Positions 1 through 9,452 are shown, counted from the first letter of the stretch. The stretch is DNA of 64,000 nucleotides from Peronospora farinosa (GCA_947646735.1 CANTFK010000084.1:18888-82887), one strand, 5' to 3'. Notes: generated by a model not told the origin, from the letters alone. Numbers and translations are program-made.

Positions 1-2
1 TG

Positions 3-998
3 ATCGGTCTCGAGGTGCTCGTGGCTGTTCTATCGCAGTACACTGTGGGTGTGACGGCCACGTTCCAGATCTACTACTCGACGAAATACGAGAGCATCAT
101 GGATCCAAAATGCCTGTTGGCTATTGCTGCAATTATTTTTCTCGCTGCTGGCATTCTCGTGTATGGATACATCGTTATAAAGAAGCACGAGGCTGACATT
201 GCAGATGTCGGTACAGTGCAGCACATGAAGAAGACGGTTAACATGCGTTACGGCCCTCTGTACGAGGAGTACAAATTCAAAAACCGCTACTTCTTTGCTG
301 CTAAGATGATGCTGGCGCTGACAACCGGTGTAGTTACTGGCTGTGCGAGCATGTCGGGCAAGGCGCAGATCGCTATCATTCTCGCGTTGAACGTGGCGTT
401 CTTTTTCTATTTGGAAATCCAGTCGCCACACCACTCGAAGTTCGTTCAGACCACCACGAGCTTCGTGTCTATCATGAAAATTGCCGTGCTTGTGCTGACG
501 TTCTTCCTGGTTACCGCTGCTACTAGTGATGGCTTCCCAACCAGTCTGCAGAACGGCATCTCGTTGGCCATTGTGGGGCTCAATCTGTTCGTCCTGGCTT
601 TGCTTATGATCAGATCGTTGTACTCGTTTTGGCAAAAGTTGAAGCTGCAGCGTAATGCCGCGTACGACCAGGAAGAGCAGACTGCGCAGGACTACTTTAA
701 AGACGAGACGCCCGCTGGACACAAGGACCATGTTCTCAGTAACGCCCAGCAACCTTCTGGCCCACCGGTTCTCCACTCCCAGACCCAGAACTTGAACAAT
801 AACCACAGCCCATACGTCCAGGGTAACGCTGACGTAGACTACAACAGCGCTGACGAGATCCGTCTGCGGTCAGCCACTCACGAGAATAACGATCGTCAGC
901 AGACGTACGACGCCAGCGGACACGCGGCTGCCAACCACTACATCACGGAAGATCAGAACGTGTACGGGCAGCGTCGTAACGATGTTGTGGAGCTGTAG
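3..998 (+). CDS. Multi-pass membrane protein, 5' truncated by the window edge
   Basis: The frame is open from base 3 to a TAG at 996-998, about 332 codons, so the N-terminus lies outside the window. At least four hydrophobic segments are visible (about residues 33-55, 96-116, 117-132 and 150-205 counting from base 15). A long polar C-terminal tail rich in Asn, Gln, Asp and His follows, probably cytosolic. The stretch YGPLYEEYKFKNRYFF recalls the start of the fungal TRP/FLC-like transmembrane domain (PF06011). That assignment is a resemblance by eye, not a search result. TAG is followed immediately by GTAAGT, which could be a donor for an intron in the 3' UTR. It could equally be another multi-pass protein with a similar cytosolic tail. 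Confidence 0.7.
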   Translation: MGLEVLVAVLSQYTVGVTATFQIYYSTKYESIMDPKCLLAIAAIIFLAAGILVYGYIVIKKHEADIADVGTVQHMKKTVNMRYGPLYEEYKFKNRYFFAAKMMLALTTGVVTGCASMSGKAQIAIILALNVAFFFYLEIQSPHHSKFVQTTTSFVSIMKIAVLVLTFFLVTAATSDGFPTSLQNGISLAIVGLNLFVLALLMIRSLYSFWQKLKLQRNAAYDQEEQTAQDYFKDETPAGHKDHVLSNAQQPSGPPVLHSQTQNLNNNHSPYVQGNADVDYNSADEIRLRSATHENNDRQQTYDASGHAAANHYITEDQNVYGQRRNDVVEL

Positions 999-1242
999 GT
1001 AAGTGTTGCATCCGGGTTTCTCGGTGTTGTAGCAAAGGAAAGTGGTAGGTATCACCGTGTTTGCCTGTTGCGATGCGATTAGGTTGAGCTTGTAATTACG
1101 ACAAAGTAGCATATTGATTTCTTGTTAGCTGTTTTCCATCACGTTGGACAGAGCAACAATCGTCGAAAGTAGATTTAGGTTATCCTTTGAAGCTGCACAC
1201 ATATCTTCCTTGGCCATCAGTCGAGTAAAGTTGTTCACGACT

Positions 1243-1786
1243 ATGTCAGGAAACTCATTGTTGACACAGGGGCTCGAGCCACTGGGCAGCAAGTCCAAGG
1301 CGATTCGCAACAAGCTTAACGAGCTGTACGCAATGGACAATGCACTACAAGCGGCGCACGAGCAGGCCAAATGCAACGATGACTTTGGTGAAGAAGTGGT
1401 GACCAAGTACAAAGCATTTCTATCTTGTCGCCAGCAACTGATTGCTGAGCTAGAGAAGCAGAAAATTCAAGTGCCTTGGCAGCTACGGATGACAATCGAC
1501 GACCTAGAGCTGACGGTGAGGACAAGATGGTTCCAATGGCTTTGATGTTGACGGTTAGTGTTGTTTTGACTACGTTGTGATTTGTGGCTTGGATATGTTG
1601 CAGTTAATGCAGCGTCGCGAGAAGAAAAAGAAGGACAGGGATAGCAGCAAGAGCAACGACTCGTCGTGTATGGAGATTCAAGAACCAGTTCAAAGTGAAC
1701 AGTCAACACGAGTGGCAGTAGCGTTTGTTGGCCCTACACTCATCGCTCTATTGATCGCAATGCTGTGGTACCATTACAACGCCTAA
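1243..1786 (+). CDS. Tail-anchored small protein, two exons, function unknown
   Basis: Exon 1 (1243-1515, from the first in-frame ATG) encodes 91 residues. Exon 2 (1604-1786) encodes 60 residues and the stop. Joining at GTGAGG...TTGCAG keeps the frame (phase 0) and gives about 151 residues. The N-terminal half is helical and charged with heptad-like leucines. Next comes a basic stretch (QRREKKKKDRDSSKS), and a single hydrophobic segment (RVAVAFVGPTLIALLIAMLWYHY) lies just before the C-terminus. This is the layout of a tail-anchored membrane protein, such as a SNARE-like or ER/outer-mitochondrial adaptor, but no family was recognised. Without splicing, exon 1 runs into a TGA at 1543-1545 and exon 2 lacks a good start, which supports the intron. 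Confidence 0.7.
1516..1603 (+). other. Spliceosomal intron, 88 bp
   Basis: GTGAGG donor at 1516 and a TTGCAG acceptor ending at 1603, after a T-rich stretch. The intron contains an in-frame stop, and removing it restores one reading frame to the C-terminal membrane anchor. The length is typical of oomycete introns. Confidence 0.7.
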
Positions 1787-1855
1787 GAGGCGTCTTGATT
1801 GTAAGAATCGATGTCTTCTTACTACCAACAATCCCTTTGCAAGCCTACCTGTTAG

Positions 1856-2989
1856 ATGTTGCAAAAACTGTCCTCCATTCATTGCTCCATACTTAAGCTC
1901 ATTGGCGCTCGGTACTTGTTACGTAAAAGAGCTCTTGAAACGAACAGGCTGCTCATGACGTCAATATCCCCATCAGCTTACAACTCTTCCGATTGTAGTG
2001 CAGTTATCGGTGATTTAACTTCATTAGGACCACTTCAACCAGCCGCCCACGTGCTGGTGGTTGGGGATGGCAACTTTTCCTACTCTCGAGCATTCCTGCG
2101 TGCCAATAGCACTCGTATCGGCGCTTCAGCGATCAATCTGACAGCCACCTCGCTAGACAGTGAAAGCCAATTACTAGAAATGTATCCCAAGTCACGTGAA
2201 ATTCTGGATGAGCTACACAGTGGCGAAGCTCACGTCCGACACGGAGTGAACGCGACGAAGCTGGAGAGCTACTTGTTCCAGGCTGTCAAGTTTGACCGGA
2301 TCGTGTTTAACTACCCACATTACGCGGCAGACGGAGGTGTGGGCAACAAGAATAAACGCAACAAAATTCATCGTCATCGACAACTACTGCTCGATTTCTT
2401 TACTAGTGCAAGTCAAGTACTAGCAAGTGACGGACAGATCTGGGTCACGCTTTGTGCTGGACAAGGAGGGACGATGCTGGAGAGGAAGACACGATCAGTG
2501 GGAGATACATGGCAGATTGTTCACTGCGCTGCGGCAGCAAAGTTGGTGCTGCAGGATGCCCACTATTGCCCAGTTGACGCATTGGCCGACTTGGGGTACT
2601 ACAGCGTCGGATATCAATCGCGAGAGAAGGCCTTCTGGACGGAGGATGGCATCACACACGTGTTCTGCCATGAAGCTACAGGTCGCAAGTCTCGATTCCC
2701 TATTCAATGGACACGCGACGTCAGCTTTTGGGTCACCAACGAGCAATTGTTAACAGAGGACCGTTTGCTTGACATTCTGAGAAAGCACTTTCCGATCAAG
2801 ACAATGACGGTCTCAATCTCATTGCTAGACAAGTATTGCTGCAAAAAAAGCGGCCGGAAGTCGGTCACTTATCGACTTGACATTTCGTCTTCATCGCTGG
2901 CACTCTCTCGCGACCGTGTCAACACATTAGTACAGAAAGCACTTGCAGCCATCGAGAACTCACCCTTTGGTGCTACTCGTGCATCATGA
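1856..2989 (+). CDS. BMT5-like Rossmann methyltransferase with C-terminal FDX-ACB domain
   Basis: A 377-residue uninterrupted ORF. Residues 66-75 (VLVVGDGNFS) are the glycine-rich SAM-binding motif of the BMT5-like domain (PF10354, formerly DUF2431). Residues 146-155 (FDRIVFNYPH) are its NYPH-type motif. Family members in fungi methylate N3 of a uridine in 25S rRNA. Residues 286-370 (RDVSFW..., LLDKYCC, GRKSVTYRLDI) fit a ferredoxin-fold anticodon-binding (FDX-ACB) domain as in mitochondrial phenylalanyl-tRNA synthetase. The combination is known from animal FDXACB1-type proteins. The first 34 residues are basic and hydroxylated, and Met34 is an alternative start, so a mitochondrial form is possible. 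An RNA methyltransferase is likely; the substrate is inferred. Confidence 0.85.
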   Translation: MLQKLSSIHCSILKLIGARYLLRKRALETNRLLMTSISPSAYNSSDCSAVIGDLTSLGPLQPAAHVLVVGDGNFSYSRAFLRANSTRIGASAINLTATSLDSESQLLEMYPKSREILDELHSGEAHVRHGVNATKLESYLFQAVKFDRIVFNYPHYAADGGVGNKNKRNKIHRHRQLLLDFFTSASQVLASDGQIWVTLCAGQGGTMLERKTRSVGDTWQIVHCAAAAKLVLQDAHYCPVDALADLGYYSVGYQSREKAFWTEDGITHVFCHEATGRKSRFPIQWTRDVSFWVTNEQLLTEDRLLDILRKHFPIKTMTVSISLLDKYCCKKSGRKSVTYRLDISSSSLALSRDRVNTLVQKALAAIENSPFGATRAS

Positions 2990-3060
2990 TGAACATACAC
3001 TACTATTGACAGCATTCATTTATATTTTCACAATTCCTGTCTTCTTTTCATTCTTCTTCT

Positions 3061-3498
3061 CTAGATGGATATGCCAAGATACAGCAGTACATTGGCCGCG
3101 TTCCCCAGCAAGTGAAGGCCACAATGCCATGCTGACGACACGTCCTGATTCGGTGCCTTGCAAGCCTGCATGTAACAATAGCCCGAGTTGGCTACCACCA
3201 GCGCGTACAAAACCTGCACGATCGGATCCTGGCACACTGCCACGCAATAGTAGGCATGGTAGATGGCAGCTCCAAAGACCGCCGTCATGTCGGCCGTGCG
3301 ACGCCATCCTTTCACGGGGTCACGCCAGTAGTTGAGCGACGTAAGCAGCACCACAAGCGCCACGCATGCGCAGCCCCAGAGCTCACTGCGCAGAGCCCCA
3401 ACCACTGAGAAGCATGTTGCAAACGAAGATCGAAAGAGTCGCGATGAGTAGCATGGTGGCAATACGGCCATCGACGACGAAATACACTCGTTGGTCAT
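3061..3498 (-). CDS. Small four-helix integral membrane protein
   Basis: ATG at 3498 (minus strand) to TAG at 3061-3063, 145 residues. Four hydrophobic segments are visible around CACVALVVLLTSL, MTAVFGAAIYHAYYCVAV, VQVLYALVVANSGYCYMQA and LLGNAANVLLYLGI. The loop LNYWRDPVKGWRRTADM between helices 1 and 2 looks like a conserved signature of a eukaryotic small membrane-protein family, but I cannot name the family. The frame is open for 16 more codons upstream without an ATG, so Met at 3498 is preferred. It converges on the methyltransferase gene, with only 71 bp between the stops. A plus-strand ORF starts 12 bp away on the other side. Confidence 0.65.
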   Translation of the reverse strand: MTNECISSSMAVLPPCYSSRLFRSSFATCFSVVGALRSELWGCACVALVVLLTSLNYWRDPVKGWRRTADMTAVFGAAIYHAYYCVAVCQDPIVQVLYALVVANSGYCYMQACKAPNQDVSSAWHCGLHLLGNAANVLLYLGISI

Positions 3499-3509
3499 GG
3501 TGAGCAGCA

Positions 3510-3914
3510 ATGGCACTAGAAAACGGTCTCTTTGTCTTACCGGCAAATGTAAAATTTCCAGCCGTTATTCGTGAAATTTCAAAGAACCGCACCACAAATC
3601 GCAGAATATATACTGTATACAGAATGTCGCTTGAAGAGCCCCATTCGATACATGATGCGGCGGTATACTGCCCGTGCGTTAAAGTGATCGCTCCCGCGTC
3701 GAAACAAGGCAGACAAAGACAGCACGAGTCTGTTTTCTCTATTGTCAATCCAGATGAGTTTGAGACGCTGTGGCAGCAAACTCCATTGGGCCAAGCACAA
3801 AAAACCCTTGAAGGGTCAGATTCAGTTGAAGTCGCATGGGGAGAAAGAGGCTTGTACGGAAAGCTCAGCGAAGAAGACATCGGTGAAGAAGATTGGGGTG
3901 GTATTGGAGGGTAG
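3510..3914 (+). CDS. Hypothetical soluble protein, 134 residues
   Basis: ATG at 3510 in a good initiation context (CAGCAATGGC) and a clear ORF to TAG. The protein is hydrophilic. An N-terminal part (residues 1-75) has a mixed sheet-like pattern, and the C-terminus is acidic and glycine-rich (KLSEEDIGEEDWGGIGG). No domain was recognised. Its ATG lies 11 bp from the divergent ATG of the membrane protein at 3498, so the two genes would share a core promoter or have overlapping leaders. A 200-codon frame on the opposite strand covers much of it, but that frame looks like an antisense shadow. Expression evidence is needed to be sure it is a gene. Confidence 0.5.
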   Translation: MALENGLFVLPANVKFPAVIREISKNRTTNRRIYTVYRMSLEEPHSIHDAAVYCPCVKVIAPASKQGRQRQHESVFSIVNPDEFETLWQQTPLGQAQKTLEGSDSVEVAWGERGLYGKLSEEDIGEEDWGGIGG

Positions 3915-4011
3915 AATGATCGGAGCTCTATGGAATGCATTGAAATCACCGCTGTTTCGTGTCCGCACAAACAAAGTACTATCATTCAATAATTTGGAAG
4001 ATCAGATTTTC

Positions 4012-4971
4012 TCATGTTATTTCTCTTAGGAATCGATCGTAAGGCCAAAATTCGCTTGCGATGTAGAACCCGCAGAAAACGCCGCTGGGCGAAATCCCTG
4101 CTATCAATCCCTTGTATGTGGTGGAGAATTTTGGTTGAGGTATATACCGCACGAACTGAAGTTCTTTCTCCATCGCAGCTTTCAGCGGCTGATACAAACG
4201 CCTGCAGTTAGCACGCATTAGTGGGATACGTAAATTAGGCTGCGTGAATTGGCGTGGATCTACACGTTGTCGATCTATAAAAGCGTCACAGTACGCGCAT
4301 TTTGGGCCCTCGATACTGTCCCAGTGATCGTAAATGAAATCTGGCCTTTTTTTATCATCTTTTGGTTGTTGCGTAGAATACTTGTAGACGAATCGGTCAC
4401 CAGCTTTTTTACAAACACGGTTCATCGCTTTCTTGACAGCTAATTCGCTGCAGAGTTTCTCGTTATCCTCTGAGAGCAAGCACACAACGGGAAGAAGCGC
4501 CCCTGTGGTATGCCAGTTTTTCACAGAAAAAAGGGGTAGCATAGCTCTCTTTGCCAGTGCTAATGCACTCCACAATGTTGAGGCACCATTTGGGGCTTGA
4601 AGACTTGGCATGGACCTGTTTACAGTGAACGGTCCGGTGCGAGGACATTTCTCCAAACAAGATCTTTCAAAGTGGATACTTCGCATCCAGTCACAGTCAC
4701 ACTGGCGTCCCACGTGGGTCTTGTTTTCGTTTACAAATTGGTCAAGTGCTTTTAGTGCCATTTTGTCAATGAAATCTTCTGACAAGCCACTAGAACACAC
4801 TTGAAACAAGTATAGGATCTCCTCGGTGAGCAAAAATGTACACACTTGCCCCGCTATAAGCTCTAAAACAAAGCTAAGACGATCAGCAGGAGAATCCATC
4901 AAAGCTTCCGCGCAACTTGTTTGCTTCTTTTGCTTGCTGTTGGCAATTCTAGGCGATCTACGTCGCTTCAT
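4012..4971 (-). CDS. Hypothetical protein with possible F-box-like N-terminus
   Basis: ATG at 4971 to TGA at 4012-4014, 319 residues without interruption. The N-terminus is strongly basic (MKRRRSPRIANSKQKK), which suits a nuclear signal. A helical Leu/Phe-rich stretch around residues 30-75 could be F-box-like, but this is weak. Cysteine pairs at about 95-110 and a later CAYC motif might bind zinc. The C-terminus ends in an aromatic, glycine-containing stretch (GLIAGISPSGVFCGFYIAS). No family was recognised. The gene converges with the preceding plus-strand ORF, about 100 bp apart. Confidence 0.6.
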   Translation of the reverse strand: MKRRRSPRIANSKQKKQTSCAEALMDSPADRLSFVLELIAGQVCTFLLTEEILYLFQVCSSGLSEDFIDKMALKALDQFVNENKTHVGRQCDCDWMRSIHFERSCLEKCPRTGPFTVNRSMPSLQAPNGASTLWSALALAKRAMLPLFSVKNWHTTGALLPVVCLLSEDNEKLCSELAVKKAMNRVCKKAGDRFVYKYSTQQPKDDKKRPDFIYDHWDSIEGPKCAYCDAFIDRQRVDPRQFTQPNLRIPLMRANCRRLYQPLKAAMEKELQFVRYIPQPKFSTTYKGLIAGISPSGVFCGFYIASEFWPYDRFLREIT

Positions 4972-5133
4972 TATGGTCTTTCGGGAGAAAAAAAATTTGC
5001 AATGTGCTGCCTATGAGATTGAGATGGATGGAAATGGACTTGGTCGACTTGTTAGACTGGGACAGGATGCATCGAAAGGATATGAATTCAAAGATGTATA
5101 TATTTTAGTTCTAAGAGTTGCGGCTAAAAATGG

Positions 5134-5382
5134 TCAAACTCTGTGGAGAATTCTTCCACCAATCTCATTGGTTTTTCTTTTGCAGAACGATAGCTTGTTT
5201 ATGCTGAGACCTTTTTTGCGGTGACGACAGTGCCAATTAATACATGCTGATGAACAAAACCCGCAATGCAATTGAGAGCAAACACAATATTGTCCTACGT
5301 TAAATTCTGGCCACGGGTACCATAGGTCTTTAAACCGCTTCGAAGTTGATACACAATTGACCCCATCATCAAATGGATACAA
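5134..5382 (-). CDS. Doubtful small cysteine-rich ORF
   Basis: An 82-codon minus-strand frame with a tight cysteine cluster (CVCSQLHCGFCSSACINWHC) followed by basic residues, which could be a small zinc-binding module or the end of a longer spliced protein. There is no other support, and the opposite strand has an overlapping frame. It may be only a chance ORF between the host genes and the first repeat. Confidence 0.25.
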   Translation of the reverse strand: MYPFDDGVNCVSTSKRFKDLWYPWPEFNVGQYCVCSQLHCGFCSSACINWHCRHRKKGLSINKLSFCKRKTNEIGGRILHRV

Positions 5383-5732
5383 TACAGCGATGATCCCTAT
5401 AAAAGCTCAAGAGAGCTCAGAGCGAGTGGGTAATACTGACGACGAGAAAAGACGCTCGTGTAGGTTGATGCTGTTTCCCACATCTCTATCTGCTACAGCT
5501 CCTTTATTTGCGACCACTCGGTCGTTAAATCGTTAGTGGTTGCCGTGTGTCTGGTTTTTCTAAGCCTAGACAGCAACGTGGTGCCCAAATGACTCCGGTG
5601 ATTGTACGGAGCTGTTTATCCGCGGTAACGCTCACGGGATTGACACCTTTATTTATTTCCTGATAGGCTACTCGAGCTGCTCGTTTTTCTGAAGCGCGCG
5701 ATCGTCGGACGCGGCGTGGGGGTGGCCTTTTC
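5383..5732. other. Intergenic stretch without a recognised feature
   Basis: No ORF, RNA gene or repeat was recognised here. It forms the boundary between the host gene block and the retrotransposon block. Confidence 0.5.
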
Positions 5733-6632
5733 TGTAACAGGGCATCTAGTTACACGTAAACATTAATTAATAATTAATGTAAGGTATCAAAGTATCCATG
5801 ATTACTTTTGACCTGTCACTTGGGTGCGATACACAAATGTGATCCACCTCGTGAACGTGATATCCATTGATGAATTCACATGAGAAGGGATGACGCAAGT
5901 TGAAGTTAGGCATCGCGACGTCCCAGAAGGACGCCATTAGTGAGCTTAAATCTACATTTAAGCTCACACGTCAGGATACGCTTCGCGTATCCGATCTTTA
6001 TATATATAGCCAATCAGTAGTTAGGTTTATATTTAATTATAATTCATTAAATATGACTCAGTCTTGAATTTGCTAACACCGAAGCACCACGCACGAGAAG
6101 CTGAAAAAGCTTCTACGAGACGTCGGTGCCTTCTTGTTTTAGAAGTTCGTTGCACTCTCGCTAAAGCGAGAGGAAACTGGTGGTACGACTGCTTAAGCAG
6201 TCTACCGATCACACAGCCGCCCTCGCACGCAAAGGTAAGACGGTCTAATCTCTTCCTCGCTTGAGCTGAAGGTGTGTGCTAAGTAGCACGAGGCAACTTC
6301 GTAGAAGTGTCCGTCTACACTTTGATGATCGCTTGCGCGGTCCGTCGAATTTACTTGCCAGAGGCATGCTAAAGGCATGATCCTACTCAATTCTCTCCCG
6401 CGAGGAAGGATTCCCGCCGAAGAGGTGAGTGAGGCTTGGATTAAATGGTCGTGACCGCAAAATTTAAGAATCGAGGCTTAATGAAGCTGCAACTCTACAG
6501 TTATATATTTTTTATTTTAGTTTGTTTAATGTAAGTCCATTTCCCAAACGACTGTCAAGCGCGCACAGTGGACAGAGACGGAGTCTACCTCAGCACCAAT
6601 GACTAGGCTCCTTTTAACGTTCTCCCGAGGTG
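5733..6632 (+). repeat. C-type Gypsy LTR, solo or truncated
   Basis: It starts TGTAACAGGG at 5733 and matches, in opposite orientation, the LTR at 44,448-45,355, which sits directly after a polypurine tract. The match is patchy over the first 150 bp and very close from about 5,890 to 6,632. No pol or gag of the same orientation adjoins it, so it is a solo LTR or a truncated remnant. It contains a run of short perfect hairpins (6,097-6,379) that is also present in the partner. Confidence 0.75.
6097..6379 (+). repeat. Array of six short hairpins inside the LTR
   Basis: Perfect inverted repeats follow one another: 6097-6113, 6155-6172 (CTCTCG/CGAGAG), 6187-6202 (GACTGC/GCAGTC), 6276-6289 (GTGCT/AGCAC), 6296-6308 (ACTTC/GAAGT) and 6365-6379 (CATGC/GCATG), with 3-6 nt A/T-rich loops. 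The same series is found in the partner LTR at about 44,695-44,975. Similar hairpins occur at equivalent places in the A-type LTR (about 12,050-12,290). They could structure the LTR transcript. Confidence 0.6.
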
Positions 6633-6855
6633 TGGGGCACTTCGAAAATCAGAAAACATACATTAACAAGCTCCTGTTCTTCTCTTTTCCGCCTCCTCTT
6701 CGCCGGCCCGTTCGCCAAGCGCAACTTCCGGTCCCATGAAGCGAACTTCTCTAGAACGCGACTTTGTTCGTTTGATTCTTTCCCGTAGCGGCATCTCAGG
6801 CTGTCCATTTTGAGACAGCCGGTTTGGTGCCCGTCCTCACTTCGATGGCGTCATC
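6633..6855. other. Spacer between C-type LTR and element A
   Basis: No ORF of substance and no recognised repeat. It may be host sequence or unrecognised element sequence between two insertions. Confidence 0.4.
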
Positions 6856-6905
6856 TGTAACGAATAAGGAACCGTTACCGTCTTACACTAAAGGGCGTTG
6901 GGGAA
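6856..6905 (-). repeat. Terminal remnant of the element A 3' LTR
   Basis: On the minus strand it reads GCGCTTCCCCAACG...TTCGTTACA and matches the last 50 bases of the A 5' LTR (ending at 11,450, ...GCCCGTTACA). It follows directly after the truncated pol frame, so a deletion joined RNase H sequence to the far end of the LTR. Confidence 0.7.
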
Positions 6906-8641
6906 GCGCTTCTGATTTGCTTGCAGAAAAGGAATAATTTGCATAGCATTCAGCGATCTTAGTTCGGATTGACAGCATAGGTAAAGAAATTATCGCAGTG
7001 AGCCGCAGCTTTTTAGAACACGCACATATATCATCGTCGTCATCAACATTCTCTATTTTAAGACCTATGTTGCGTCGAGGATCGTAATCAGGACGGCTAG
7101 AAAGCGCGTCAGCGAGAATGTTATTCTTGCCAGGCTTGTAATGCACCACAAAATTATACTTGGCGAAAAATGACAACCACCGTGCCATACGCTGGGACAA
7201 GTGAGGACTCTTGACGGCGGTACGCGATGATGCGTGATCCGTGTAGATAGAAAACATCTTTACGCCGAGCAAATATACTCTGAACTTGATTAGCGCGTAA
7301 CGCATAGCCAAAAGTTCCTTGTCATGTACCGGATAATTTTTCTCGGAAGATTCCATCTGTCGTGATTGAAAACTCACGACGCGCTCTCGACCCTCGTCAT
7401 CAAATTGCATGAGGGCACACCCTATAGTGAAATTGCTCGCGTCACATACGACGTGGAATGGATTGGAGTCATCAGGTAGCATCAGCAACGGTGTCTCGGA
7501 CAAGCTATTTTTCACGGAGTCGAAGGCAGATCGATGTTCTGCCTTCCATAACCATACTGCGTCTTTCTTGAGCAAAGTTGATAATGGCTGAATTAGCTCA
7601 GCATCATTCTTCGTACACTTATACAAGTAATTCTCCAGACCGAGCCATTGACGTAATTCAGCTTGGTTCCTGGGCGTTGGCCAGGAACAGATCGACGAGA
7701 TCTTCTCAGGGTCAGCGCGGACACCTTCCTTGCTGACGTAGCAACCGAGTACTGGAATCTCGGGGGCGCAGAAGACACATTTCTTCGAATTCGCATACAA
7801 TTTATTCTCTCGCATAACTTGAAACACCTGCTTCAAGTGTCGAAGGTGTACCTCCGTAGCGCTGAGCTTTTGCTCAGCGCGGCTGTGAACGAAAATGTCG
7901 TCAAAGTAGCTCGGTGCAAAGTCGCGAAGTGGGCGAAGTACTTGTGTCACCATCCGATTGAACGTAGCTGGAGCGTTCTTAAGGCCTTGTGGCATGACTA
8001 GCCACTCCCAAAGCATACCGCTTGGGGTGATGACCGCAGTGAACGGAATGTCACTGTCCCTCATGAGGATCTGATAGAAACCGTCTGTCAGATCTATGGC
8101 GCTGTAGATCTCGCTCCCGGACATGGTATTTAATACCATGTCTTTTCGAGGGATAGGCATTTGAGCCGGGATCGTGGCGTCATCCAGCTTGTTGAAGGCG
8201 TGCACAATGCGCCAACCGCCGGTGGCTTTCTTCACACAGAAAGTCGGACTCGAATGTGGAGATACTCTCGCGGACATGGCCAGCCTTGCGGCGACCCTCG
8301 AAGAATTCATCAATAGCGATGACTTGGTCGCGCGGTAACGGCCACTGCCGTGTCACGCAATATTTCGATCCTGGCACGAGATCTATCTCGTGCTGCACAC
8401 CACGATCTGCCGGAAGCTCAGCTGGAATTTCTCTCCGGGAAAATATCGGCGTACTCACGGGCGATATCGTATACAGGGTTGCCCGAAGCACGAAGAGCAT
8501 CCCAAGACTGTGCCGCGAAGCGTTCTTCGCGCGCTGATTTAGGCTCGGCGCTCTTCGGTCGAGCCTCCAGAACTTCTTCACTGGCTTCTTCGGTGGCTGA
8601 AACGATGCACACTTGCTCGATGTCGCCGACCTTGAGGTCAT
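6883..8641 (-). pseudogene. Element A reverse transcriptase-RNase H, integrase deleted
   Basis: The upstream part (8641-8180) carries the RT entry region ([20 protein letters not shown]). A frameshift near 8,250-8,310 moves coding to the 476-codon frame 8313-6883. That frame contains PTFCVKKATGGWRIVHAFNK, the palm motif SYFDDIFVHSR (FDD catalytic aspartates present), connection region and RNase H (CDASNFTIGCALMQ, YTDHASSRT). It ends a little after the RNase H tail (HYKPGKNNILADALSSRPD), where the deletion joins it to LTR sequence. The enzyme would copy element RNA into DNA in virus-like particles, but no integrase follows. Confidence 0.85.
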
Positions 8642-9030
8642 GAAGGAAGTCTTTCCATGTAAGGTCTGGCAGAGATGTGATATCTGAAGCAGTGCACGGT
8701 GTGACTCGCTACCTCAATGTAGTTGCCACGATGTGGAGATCCCTCCACATATTTAAGCGCGCATACGGATTCCGTCACTACGGAATCAAATGCATTAGCA
8801 TCTATGACGCGAATGTCGTCGTCTCGGTGATCGGCGTGCTCCTTTCTTTCGTTTTCTCTTGCGTCTCGAGCCCCTGCTCGAGACTGGCACGTCGCTATCA
8901 GAGGAGGATGATGTACCCCCTCTAGACGTGGGAGCTCTGTCTCCACCACGTCGGTCTCATGCGGATCCATAGTCCGCCCATTCTCGTCAATCAAAAGCGG
9001 GAGCTTGTCTTCACCGCTTCATCTTGGTTG

Positions 9031-9452
9031 CGGAAGCCCCTGCTCGACCGCCTCGATATTTATCGGGAGCCTCTGCTCGTCCGATGTACTTGTACGCGGG
9101 AGCCCCTGCTCGACCGCCTGATATTTATCGGAGCCTCTGCTCGTCCGATGTACTTGTACGCGGAAGCCCCTGCTCAGCCGCCTAGAAATTGATCGGGAGC
9201 CTCTGCTCGTCCGATGTGCTTGTATGCAGGAGCCCCTGCTCGACCGCCTCGTTGAGAATCGGGAACCCCTGTTCGACCGATGTCTGTGCGTGCGGGAACC
9301 GCTGTTCGACCGCCTCGTTGTGAATCGGGAACTCCTGTTGCGACCGATGTCTGTGTATGCGGGAACCGCTGTTCGACCGCCTCGTTTTGCATCGGGAACC
9401 CCTGTTCGACCGATGTCTGTGTATGCGGGAACCGCTGTTCGACCGCCTCGTT
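9031..9452 (-). repeat. 65-bp coding tandem repeat between protease and RT
   Basis: About 6.5 head-to-tail units of roughly 65 bp, each made of two related halves (..CCCCTGCTCGACCG.. / ..CCCTGTTCGACCG..). On the minus strand several frames stay open through it. One (9608-9174) gives the repeating peptide EAVEQRFPHTQTSVEQGFP, while another becomes Arg/Ser/Gly-rich. The left units differ from the right units, so the array is not a very recent expansion. It replaces the usual linker between protease and RT. Confidence 0.8.

Noticed and set aside
30..806. 258-codon minus-strand frame opposite the membrane protein gene
   Set aside because: No recognisable motif, antisense to a clear coding frame with transmembrane segments; a shadow.
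3383..3985. 200-codon minus-strand frame over two host ORFs
   Set aside because: Overlaps the supported minus-strand membrane gene in another frame; no domain pattern; likely chance.
7663..8001. Plus-strand frame opposite element A RT
   Set aside because: Shadow of the RT frame; no independent support.
9031..9452. CRISPR-like array
   Set aside because: The units are contiguous tandem repeats without unique spacers, in a eukaryotic retroelement.
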